Source of the DNA: Apostichopus japonicus
Lineage: Eukaryota > Echinodermata > Holothuroidea > Aspidochirotida > Stichopodidae
Direction of reading: 5' to 3'
DNA: 64,000 bases
Assembly (NCBI RefSeq): GCF_037975245.1
Contig: NC_092577.1
Coordinates: 9,829,013 to 9,893,012, forward strand
Below the pieces are notes generated by a model. It was not told the origin of the DNA. It made no database searches and saw only the letters and a list, made by a program, of their open reading frames with translations. The position numbers and the translations under genes were made by a program. Below, piece after piece: positions 12,810 to 24,203 of this stretch (position 1 is the stretch's first letter; every line of letters starts with the position of its first letter).

Positions 12810-13541
12810 GGTTACATCTCTATGTTCCGACGTCTCTATGTTCCGACGTCTCTATGTTCCGACAAATTGTTTGGACTCTAATTTTTTTTGACCAAAATTT
12901 TTTCGGACACATTTTTTTGTGACCCAATTTTTTTCGGACCCCATTCTTTTTGGACCCAATTTTTTTGGACCAACATTTTTACGGACCCAATTTTTTTTCG
13001 GGCCCAATTTTTGTTCACCCCAATTTTTTTATGGACCCAATTTTTTTGAACCTAAATTTTTTGGACCCGATTTTTGGGGACCCATTTTTTTATCGGACCT
13101 TATTTTTTGGGACCTAATTTTGGGTCACAAAAGAATGGGGTCCGAAAAAAGTTGGGTCCCAAAAAGTTTTGGTCCAAAAAGATATTGGGGTCCAAAAAAA
13201 ATTTGGTCCAAAAGAATTGGGTACCCTAAAAATATTGGGTCCAAAAAAAATTTGGTCCAAAAAGATATTGGGTCCAAAAAATGGTGTCCGAAGAGATATT
13301 GGGTCCAAACCATAGGGTCCGAAAAAAATTTGGGTCCCAAAAAATTTTGGTCCAAAGAAAAATTGGGTCCAAAAAAATTTTGGTACAAAAAAATGGGGTC
13401 CGAAGACAAATTGGGTCACAAATGGGGTCAGAATAAAATTTGGTCAAAAAAAATTAGAGTCCAAACAATTTGTCGGAACATAGAGACGTCGGAACATAGA
13501 GACGTCGGAACATAGAGACGTCGGAACATAGGGATGTCACC
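12810..13541. mobile_element. Fold-back element made of iterated short motifs, 9-bp target duplication
   Basis: A 732-bp near-palindrome. The left end reads GGTTACATC then TCTATGTTCCGACG repeated; the right end is the inverted copy ending GATGTCACC. Inside, the left arm is about 18 degenerate iterations of GGACCCAATTTTTTT and the right arm the reverse, TTGGGTCCAAAAAAA, meeting near 13125. It is bounded by the perfect 9-bp direct repeat AGATAATAC (12801-12809 and 13542-13550). The 9-bp duplication suggests mobilisation by a Mutator-like transposase (inference). Open frames across it only translate the repeat (FGPNFF-like) and are not genes. Confidence 0.9.
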
Positions 13542-14832
13542 AGATAATACACATAACCTTAGTAGTGGCTTACACAAGATTTCAACGGTATAAGGGTGGG
13601 GGCGTGGCAAATTAAACATTTTCCCATAATGATTAAGGTATGGGGCTGAAATGTTGTGGAAAAGGCCAAAGGCGGGTGAAGGATTTTGTAAAGGAGGGGT
13701 CTGGATTTGGTTATTATTAAGAAAGAAAGTTTTCATAGTCAAATGGTGCATTTCTGAGGCATAAAATTGAGGTCTTAGACTCTATACATGTATAGCTCTC
13801 AAAAACAAGATTTTGATAATTAATAATAAACTCCATCCTCCCCAACTGATTTAGTTTGTAACATGATTTTCTATGGGTGGCGGGGGCAGATGTGTATGAT
13901 TTTTTTTCATTACAGAGGGGTGTTGCCGTGAGGTGATTGAAGCCAACCCCCATGTGCGTGGGGGGGGGGGCTGGGGGTATGGTCCCGCAGAAATAAAAGA
14001 ACAATTAACATGTCAAGTGGTGTATTATAAGGCATACGTAGACTATGACGTAGATAGATATAAATAGTACTAAACTGAAGGAAGGTTGTGCTAATACATA
14101 TACAGTAATATTAAATTAAGGTAGGGCCGCGAACCTTTATGGGAGCACCAGAAGACGAATAAAATATTCTAAAGTGGAGGGGTGTTGTCGTTGCCGTCTC
14201 CGATGTAGGGGGTTGGGGTACTTCCCTTCCCGCCCCCCCCCCCTTCCGGAAAATATTAAGACATCAGGCGCTGCATTCTGATGTGTAATTTAGACTGTTA
14301 GTTAGCTCTGTAGTAAAATGGAGGGCGAGGGTACACCCGTAGCAGTGGTCCTTTTCTTCCCCCCCCCCCCCCCGGCAAAATACAAAATTCCACCGACTGA
14401 ACCATTTGCCCGGACTGACGATCGAAGCAGGAGCCATGATAAATTATGACGTAGCGATTACGTTTCATCGGACCCTGTGAACTCAGTTGATAGCTCGTCC
14501 CTGATTGGAGGATATAAAAGCTGACTGAAGATGACGTCACATACCATTTAATAACGACAACTAAAACTCATAAAGACCTCATCTTACTTTTCGTCTGTAT
14601 CAGACTTTCGTCTCGAAAACGCAATAATACAATGCTACAAGCAATATGTTTTATACCTGTTCATTCCTATTCCCTTCTCAGTTTTGATCCCCCCCCCCCC
14701 CCATTCCATTTAAACTTTTTCTTCCTTCGTTCTTTTCTGTTCTGTTCTGTGTATGTTCTGTTCTGTGTTTTGTTTTTATTTCTATGTTTGCACAGATTCG
14801 GTTACACCGTTCTGAGTCGATGCGAACAACAG

Positions 14833-14954
<122 letters not shown>

Positions 14955-15111
14955 CATGTCCTTCCGGATCGAACTGGAAGGAGGCCAGGAATATCTTCGG
15001 AGGGTTTTGGGACTTCACTGACATTACCAACAAAATTGAAGTTTCAACTCCACAAGCTGACGCGAGAAAAGAGCAGCAGGATGTATACTGAAATATCTGA
15101 ACTTGCACTAA

Positions 15112-15330
15112 GGGAGTGTTAGCTCAGTGGTTAACGCCAGTGCCTTTCAATCAAAAGGTCCCGAGTTCGAGTCACTCCAAGATTAATGTATGTCGTCCAG
15201 TTACAGAGTTGTTGACAATTCATAATCATGGACATTAAAATATGAATCTAAGAGACTGATTTCGGTCAGCTTGCGGCTTTGATAAGCCAATGATGGCTTC
15301 TTCGCGAGTTCCTGCTTGCAGGAGGATCTA
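15112..15330 (+). mobile_element. tRNA-derived SINE, copy A, full head
   Basis: The 5' end looks like a tRNA: A box TAGCTCAGTGG at 15120-15130 and B box AGTTCGAGTCA at 15164-15174, the spacing of an RNA polymerase III internal promoter. A tRNA-unrelated body of about 150 bp follows and ends GGAGGATCTAAAATAC, running into an (ATAC)n tail to about 15390. Related copies occur at 18360-18584 and 43853-43980 on the opposite strand, which marks it as a dispersed retroposon rather than a working tRNA gene. Confidence 0.85.
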
Positions 15331-17535
15331 AAATACATACATACATACACACACGCATACACACATACATAAATACATACATACATACACTTTTGATGTT
15401 ACAGATGCATCCGAAAGTACATTACACGCATTGTATATAATGTAACATCAACCTTGCAGGGTGATGTGTCTGTCTCTCTTATCGATAAGGCTTTGCCGAT
15501 GGCGTGTTGGTATAGTATACCGAGCAGGGAACCATGGAGTGCAAAGGCGGGTGGGGAGGGCCTTGGGACCATCGCCGACTCACATCCATCGTCAGCGTAG
15601 TGGGTGGGGGAGGGGAGGAACCCCGTACCCTTTACATATAGGGATCGGCTTTAACATTCCTCCTCTGTAACAACCTTCATCCGCCTGTGGTCCGGCTTCC
15701 ATGCCCCTATATATACCTCAATCAGTCTTGGGAAACCTAGAATCCCCTCATCCCGCACACACCTTGCAAATCAAGTGCCCGCTACTGACAGGAAAACGAC
15801 AACATGTCATGATAGTTCATCCGTCCTTTGACCGTATTGTTGTGATCATTCATGCGATTGGTTATATTTTTAGATCCTAAAATTTCAATACATAATGGGG
15901 GGAAATGGTATTGCATTACTGAACCATGCAATAGCTTCAAAAGGGGTTTTTTATTTCTTATTCAAAGCGACATTTTTATGCACACCCGTTAACGTAATAT
16001 ATGTATAATGGGTGCATTCTCGAGTGATAACAGCTTAAAATACCCCCCCCCCTCCCTCCACACCCTCACAACGGTTGACAATATTACATAAAGTTCTGAT
16101 CTACAGTGCATAAATATACGGCATGTATGTGCAGTACAAACTTAATAATTTAAAATTCGATAACATTGTCTCAAAAGTTGCAAATTATAGCGATATTTGG
16201 CATCCTAAACAACTTCCATTTGACCAAAATTTCTCAATATTATACCCTGGACGACCTATCACCCTACCCCCCCCCCCCTCCCGGTACGTAAATGGTGGTT
16301 TCGCTCCTGCGTGCGATGCAAACGCTGCTATGCATAGATCTACATCTGACTTAGGTTGGAAAGAGGAACGGGAAGGGGGGGGGGGGGCGGGGTGGAGCAA
16401 AAACCTACCCAGAAATTTTCGCTCACTCTCAACTATATCGTGTTACAAACAAAATATTCAAAATTAGCGATTCTCGATGCACATTCGATATATAAGGTGA
16501 AAGTTTGGAGAGAAAAAAATTGGAAATGGCAATAACATTAATTCAAGGTTAAAAACTCAGCATACGGATAGCTGTTTCTTGCTATATAGTACCACTATAT
16601 CTAAATAAATCACTTAACGTGCAGAAGTCTTAGATATAACTTGCATGTATGAAAGCAACCTTGTTGTTTTGAAAACCGACGTCATTGATATGAGGGTGTG
16701 AAAGGAATAACACATTGCAGCGATTTGATCCACCCGATATAGAATAGGGTATTTCCACCTTTCCTGAGTTTTGCACACACATACATACCCGCACACACGC
16801 ACATAATGAATATGTAACAAGTGGTATATATATTACAGATATATAATAAATTATTAAAGATCAACACACCAGAAAAATGCCACTTTTTCGCGACCGACTT
16901 CGTCCTTTTGCGGGGCTCATCAGACGAACTTGGCAGGAATCCGACAACTCCGGACCTTCGTGTCACATACCTATAAGTCCGTATACCACTCGACCACAGT
17001 GATTTCTACTGGTGTAAATGGAGGTATATTAATGGCTTTGTATAACTGTTAATGAGAGCGTACTATACGCATTTGTTACGATTGTAAAGAGTGAACCCCT
17101 GCATGGTGCTTCTGAATCTTGACGTTGTACACATAACTTTTACCACTTTCTTGTGAGGGAGGCCAAGCCGCATTTATGAAATGAATGTGTAGCAAGTGGT
17201 ACGACAGATTTATATATATATATATAGATGATCAAATATATATGGAAAGATAGATAGATGAAATATGAAAATATCGAAGGAATAGTTCATTTACAATCAT
17301 ATACACGTATACGTCAAAGGATAATTATTGTGAATTGTAAATAATACAATACACGGGGGACGAAAACATTTCCGAAGGAATTTAATTGGCGAGGCGTATG
17401 ATTACGTCACAGCTGACGCTCACTCAAACAAATATGTGAAAAGGCAGATACACGCTTCAACCCACCTCGCGTCACCTCGGAAAAGTATAAATATGTATGT
17501 ACATCTATATGTATAAATATAAAAATGTATATAAT

Positions 17536-17560
17536 GTATATATAAATGTATATATATATT

Positions 17561-17646
<86 letters not shown>
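17536..17646. repeat. (TA)n-rich microsatellite
   Basis: A long run of TA dinucleotides interrupted by occasional TACA steps. Simple sequence only. Confidence 0.9.
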
Positions 17647-18359
17647 ATCATTCCATGCTTGTAAAATCGGAAATGACATATTCATTTATTTATCGATATT
17701 TATGTTATCACAGTAACAAGGTATTTATCCTCATGATGATAACTAGATACCAAAATCATGAAAAGTAAATCCACTAAAAACTGAAGATTAATAGAATCGA
17801 GCCGAACGTCATTGATCTCTTTGATATGCAAATTTCTGTCACAAATCCGGTTATGAACTCTGTTTAGTACTTCAGCGGTTCGGCGATGGAGAATGACGTG
17901 TGAGCCATGCACGCAGTCAACGTCGAGAGAGAAATACAACGGGGAATAGCTTGTTCCAGCGAGCAATATGGGGGAGAATATAACACTTGCACGATCATGT
18001 TTTATTAAAGAAAAATATGACGTAACAGTAATCTGACGTAAAACTAAAGAAAAAAGTTACACATTTCAGTTTTTCTTTGACCTTTATGTGACCCTAGATT
18101 AGTGTCTGGAAATGGATTAAATTTTAACTTTCATATTGATATTAAAATCTAATAGGAGTGAATCTTAGCCTCGATCGACTAAAATCGTAGTTTTGAGTAA
18201 TAATCGAAAATAAAATAGACGAAACGCAACTTAGATAAGAAATGTTTAGGTTGAAACAAAAGTTATTTGATTGTCACTGCATGGCTATGATTGTCACGTG
18301 ACCACATTCACGGATATACGAGAAAGGGACTGGGAGTAATGTATGTATTGTATGTATTT

Positions 18360-18584
18360 TAGATCCTCCTGCAAGCAGGAACTCGCGAAGAAGCCTCATT
18401 GGCTTATCAAAGCCGCAAGCTGACCGAAGTCAGTCTCTTAGATTCATATTTAACATCCGTGATTATGAATTGTCAATTGTCAACAACTCTGTAACTGGAC
18501 GACATAGTTTTAATCTTGGAGTGGCTCGAACCAGGGACCTTATGATTGGAAGGCACCGGCGTTAACTTATGAGCTAACACTCCA
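18360..18584 (-). mobile_element. tRNA-derived SINE, copy B
   Basis: The reverse complement aligns along its whole length with the SINE at 15112-15330, from the tRNA-like head (GAGTGTTAGCTC at 18584 and below) to GCAGGAGGATCT. The B-box region has mutated (GGTTCGAGCC), which is close to canonical. A decayed ATAC-type tail precedes it at about 18338-18359. Confidence 0.85.
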
Positions 18585-18912
18585 TGTGTAATGATAACAT
18601 TAGTAATAAAACGTGACGTCACACATCTCCATAGATCAAACGGATTGTAAAGTTGGGTAAATATAGGTACCACAACACGTTGCCCTCTATTATCATTCTT
18701 TAAAGATACAATAATTGAAATAAGTAAATGATTGGAGGTAAAACAGCCAATGTTTGGTTTTTGCAGACATTTCGAGCAAAACTAGCTCTCCTTCAGTGCA
18801 TGATCACTGAAAGTGACAAGGAGTAGCAGGAATTGAAACTATTTTATAGAGAAGAGTGTCGGCATGGTTGTGAAGTCACTGATGTGGCTTACTGATATCT
18901 GCTGGATTTAGC

Positions 18913-18913
<1 letters not shown>

Positions 18914-19002
<89 letters not shown>

Positions 19003-19028
19003 AATATATATATATGTAAATATATATA

Positions 19029-19062
<34 letters not shown>

Positions 19063-19104
19063 TATATATATATATGTAAATATATATATATTTCTATATA
19101 TATA

Positions 19105-19138
<34 letters not shown>
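18914..19138. repeat. AT-rich microsatellite with higher-order 60-bp periodicity
   Basis: TA dinucleotide runs are interrupted by TATGTAAATATATATA and TTTCTATATA, which recur about 60 bp apart, so the array was amplified at two levels. Non-coding. Confidence 0.85.
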
Positions 19139-21015
19139 GCTCATACCGTCACTGTGCTTTGAAACTTCATATAAGTACGTTAATATGAAAAGCAGTCCCA
19201 AGGCTCGGCGGCACATCCTCTATGTATATACTCCGACTACTACGCTATCTCTCATGGGCTACGGCATCAAGTCGGTGACACTATCATTACCGCATGACTA
19301 CATTCCCGGATGTAAGAAAAACGTACTAAGACTGTATAAGCATGTTACGTATAATTCGAGAACTAAGGGACGTGACGAGACATGACATGTTTGGTTATCG
19401 AGCTCAGATTGTGTTTTTAAGACTTTTGTTACTCATGATTTAAACAAGATGTTACACTAATACAGCATGGTCATGTGATGGTGGACAGTAATACCCTTGT
19501 TTTCCTATTAATAAAAAATAATTTGGCTAGCCAGCGATCTGTAACCTTCTCTGGAATACTAATACAGGAAAGCGATGTTGGCTGTTAGTATATTATTGTA
19601 CGGCAGCATGCCAACCATTAAGCTGTTTTGTCATCATCACGTGCACGGCTTACCATATATACTGTCCAAGGAATATTAATTCCGAGCAAAACGTCGGGAA
19701 ATGTCCCCCTTAATTTGTCCTTTGTTTAATATAGCGCGTTGTACAGTATATTGAAACAACAAATGAAACAATGGTGTGTTAAGACTATATAAACTTCGCG
19801 CAGCGGAATACCGAGTGTTTTGGACTCAAGCTTCAAGAATAAGGCCTACACTTAAGTTACACAGTGGTGAAGGTTTCAACGGCGATAACGCATTCTGTAT
19901 TTTCAGTGGCAGAAAGTTTGCAAAACTTGACCCTATACGTGTAAAGTTCAGTCGAGAGATTATGGTTAATTTTTAAAATTTTAATTTTGACTTTAATTTT
20001 AATTAAAAAAGGGCTTGACTATGTAAATTGGGATATACTTCTGTTGTCATTGAAAAGTGTCATTGGAAATAAAACTGACTCTGGCAGGCAAGTTAACTTT
20101 ACATTGATGATGCACATGTATGTATCTACATTACTTACATGGGCATAAAAATGACTTAAAATAGCCATTTTGGAAAGTGGGCGCAATTTGTGATATCATG
20201 CATATGCATCAGGTAAACATTAAATTGATCACTTAAAGGGTTGTATCTGCATTGTCTACATGGACAACGTAGTAGTGTGATGTGGTAGGTGCATTAACTG
20301 CAGGATTGGGGTGGGGTGGGGTGCATAGGGTCACTCCTTAATTGAATAGTTGTGCATAACCCAATCGATTAATATACTCATTGTCTTATCTGTAAAAACA
20401 TTACACTAAAATCTGTAATGAAATCTTAATTTCTCCGAAAATTGGGAAAGTGCCACGTATTGAATCCATAAGTGTTCCAGTCTAAAATAATTGTTCCCGA
20501 ACAAATATCTCGATGATGTTGGGAATTCATCTTTGAAATGCTTTGATCATGACAAGGCGCTTACAACAGGTGGAAATTAATTGGGCACGGTGTGGTGGGC
20601 AAATGCGGAGGGGGGGGGCAATGAGGGGTGGGGAAAGGGGTATAAGATATAAAATGATTGATTACCGTGAACAAATAGACCAGAACTTTGCTGTTATTTT
20701 CTATAATCACTTAGGGTCTTTTCATGAGCATTTGCCATACATTTCAGTTAAAAACTAGTTCAAAGTTGAATATTTTGCAGATACAAATGATATTCCAACG
20801 TGGTTTGTTTCCTATATTTTATATTTTGTTTCACTGTAACATATTAGCAATAAACTTCTTCAAAGTCAGCCATTCCAGTGTCGTGTCTTACATACGAACA
20901 GAAACGCAAGCAACTTTGGTTTCTAGCGATCGTAATCAGAAAAATTGTTTCCCAGGTGCACTTTGCAAAGTTTCTTGCAATGAACTTTCTCAATCCCTCT
21001 AAGAGATAAAGAAGG

Positions 21016-21500
21016 AACAAAAGACGGGCCAATATCTGCTGCAGAGGGAGGCATGAAAAGGAGGGGACGGTAAAAGGAGGGGGGTAAACCTATCAAACAG
21101 TAGGAAGTTCTCTTCGTGGGAAGGTCACAAGAGTATCAGGGCTTGTTGGGGAGGGGGATGGGGTGGGTAAAGGGACGGGTAGGGGTTTAAACTGCCAGTG
21201 TTTCTGTGAAAGTAACATTTATATTTGAAAAATAAGCAGAGAAACCTCCCCCACCAGGGAGGGAACAAAAGACATGTCCGTATCTGCTGGGGAGCTATGA
21301 AAAGGAGGGGAAGGAGGGGGGGGATAAACCTATCAAACAGTAGGAAGTTCTCTTTGTGGGAAGGTCACAAGAGTATAAGAAGTTTTTTTTTGGGGGGGGT
21401 AGGGTGAAGGGACAGAAAGGGGTTTAAACTGCCAGTGTACTGTGAAAGTAACATTTATAATTGACAAATAAGTCTATGAAACAAGCAAAGAAACCTCCCC
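21016..21500. repeat. Tandem duplication of a purine-rich block, period about 245 bp
   Basis: GAACAAAAGAC at 21016 begins a block with CCTATCAAACAGTAGGAAGT and a G-rich stretch. The same block recurs from 21262 with scattered changes. Long G runs (GGGGGG) on the plus strand could form quadruplexes. No coding evidence. Confidence 0.8.
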
Positions 21501-24118
21501 ACCCCCCCCTTCCTCTCGCCTGTAACATCAATACTGATACTTAACTGCAGCGGTGACAGTATTTTCACTGTGAATCAAGATAAGTTTATGAATGCCCTTC
21601 AATGACTTTTACAACCACAACAATAACAACAAAAACAAGATAAAGAAAAACAAGTCCAACAGATGTTGCCTTCAATTTGTCTCAGTTATAATAATTATGA
21701 CTTTCTCACATTATAGTATTATTATATAGATTTATACAAAAATTTACATATTCATGAGTTTGCATATGCATTAGTGATATGACAACACCTGATCCTTCTA
21801 GTCTACAGTCAACCTTTCGGAATAAATTCTAGTCTGCGTTATGACTCATTGATATAACGTAATATTGCCTTTATGAAAACTTTATACTTATTATATATTA
21901 TTAAACAATGTAATACATATACATACAATAATATATGCATATTCATTGACATCTTAATAAGTCAGTATCGGTCCTAACGAAATCTCTGGATACTAAAAAA
22001 TTCCTAACTTTGATTTTTTTTTTACTTAGTTCGGTGAACAATTTCTTCCACAAGATCTTGGAAAATGGAAGAAAACTGTAAATGCCATCAACAGCCACTA
22101 GTGCTATAAATTATAATGGATTTTTTATATATATACTTGTTATCTTTCATACGGGATATTCACAAAATGTTGTTGCTAACTTGCTGAAATAACATTATTT
22201 GATACTGACATTGTTTTCAGTCGTGAAACTGTTTACTTTAAACATGATAATGCAAACATATTAAAAAAAGGGGAAAAGTCATAGATTTTCACCCCGTGGA
22301 GACATTCTACAACATATACAGTTACAAGATAATAATCAAGCATTGAGATCTACCGAGTGGAAAGCCTTTAGTTTTGCCTTAAAATATATCTCTCACATAA
22401 CATAGAAAAATATAATGCTTTTTTTTAATCCTTCTGTTTTTTAACGAAATAAAAATGTGGGGGCGCTACATGCCCTTTTCAACATCACATATGAATTCAA
22501 AAGAATTTATTAGCACAATCTTGCGTTTAGACTTAATATAGGACCTGATTTATAGTAAAAATATGCACCGTTCTAGGGGAACCTGCACCCATCTGTATAG
22601 GGTATCGCACCACAGATAGAGTGGTGCACGTCCGCCCGAGATGTTAACAGTCGGACAAAAGTCTTAAAGTGACTTACTGTAGGGATTTGTTTAGGCATTT
22701 TTGGAGTCATCATCATTCTGTTTTCATGCTTGGATGTTGATGAGGATGAAATCAACTACTGATGGTCGAAAAATCTTGAGGATTGAAGGTGATTTAAAGG
22801 TTGTCTGTATAGGCTCAAAATTATTATAGCATGCTATAATTGATCACTAGAAATTTTTAAAAAGTACTTTCCTGGAGATCTTTACTCTCCAAATTGCTGT
22901 CATACATTCTTAATGAACACACAAGATGACTGAATGTCTAAGTGAGGTAAATCTCCTCCAAGATGGTAACAAAAACAGTATAAGAATTTTCACCAAAGGT
23001 GACCAAAATTAGAAAATCTAGCATATTTGGGTCAATACAACTTACTGTTAAGGCATTATAAAACATCCTGGGTGCAACAAGAAGTTTTTGCTGCGAGAGC
23101 TGGCAGATGGGTTGGGGAGCACTATGCTAACATTTGAGCTCTTCTAGCTCTTAATTTCAACAGTCATGGTGGCAAAAGCTAAATGTGCTATGATAGCCCA
23201 AGCCATTAGCTATCATGTGGTGGGCAGGACATGTCAGTTGAAAACTTCTATCTATGCTCTATTGGCCTTGGAAAGTGACGAGTTTAGTGTGTAAGTCAAT
23301 GGGAGCAATTAATGGTGGTACGACATCCATATATGGAGGTCGGCTTCAACAACGACATGGCCACACCCTCTCTTGATAAAATCTTGGAACCACCTTTGAC
23401 CCTTCCATAAATCCTACCCAAGCATTTCAAAGAAATTTTGCCCCAACCCCCCCCCCTCCCTTCCCCAGCACACCACTGTACATAAATGCCTTCGGGATCA
23501 ATATTATTAGAAGGATTTCGAATTGAAAGTGGCTACAAATGATAATGCAACTACTAAAGCCAAGTGTTACAGCTCTCCTATGTGACCATTTACAGTGTGA
23601 TTAACTGTGTAAACGTGGCTAAAAATGATAACGAAACTACTATAGCCAAGTGTTACAGCTTTCCTGTGTGACCGGTTACAGTGCAATTCTCTGTGTGAAA
23701 GTGTGGCGGGGTCCTGTACATATATTACAGCTGGAGAGCGCCCCCTGTAATACGGATGGAAGAAGGCTAGATATATAATCAACAAGCAATTATTAGACAG
23801 GGTAACAGACTGTGACAAAAGTATTTTCTACACAAAATTATAAGATAGAGAACCGTCCTACCACTTATGAATATTCATAAGCATCCACAATATGCTGATT
23901 CTATGACACTAACAGATAGTTGTATCAGCATACCTGCCCCTTCCAGACTTCCAGTTTGTAAAACGATATATGTGTGTGACAGTGTGTCTGCATGGTAGTG
24001 TTTGTTACATACCGACCACACAGCAACACGACTGCCTGACGTACGGATTAGGGAGAAACTGTCGGGTCTGAGGTATTCGAAAAAGTTTTAAAAAATTAAA
24101 AAATTATTCTTGTCAAGG

Positions 24119-24203
24119 TACTTCTCTGCTACGCTTTCTTCCTTTCTCGTGAGCAATGCTTCTTCCTTACTCGTGAGCTAGGCTTTCTTCCTTACTCGTG
24201 AGC
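24119..24203 (-). repeat. Three short repeats overlapping the ECHDC3 stop codon
   Basis: On the minus strand the segment GCTCACGAGTAAGGAAG, which holds the last codons (Ala-His-Glu) and the TAA stop of ECHDC3, recurs twice more in the 3' UTR with minor changes. A local tandem duplication has thus copied the end of the reading frame into the UTR. Confidence 0.8.

Noticed and set aside
12919-13515. 198-codon plus-strand open frame with FFGPNFF repeats, plus minus-strand counterparts
   Set aside because: It is a translation of the iterated T-rich motif of the fold-back element, open on both strands. No start context or homology.
15112-15185. A functional tRNA gene
   Set aside because: A and B boxes are good, but the anticodon arm is not canonical and the sequence continues into a repeated SINE body with two other copies in the window.
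17700-17966. 88-codon minus-strand frame (DVDCVHGSHVILHRRTAEVL region)
   Set aside because: No family recognised, no flanking exon, next to a TA microsatellite. A decayed element fragment is possible but not supported.
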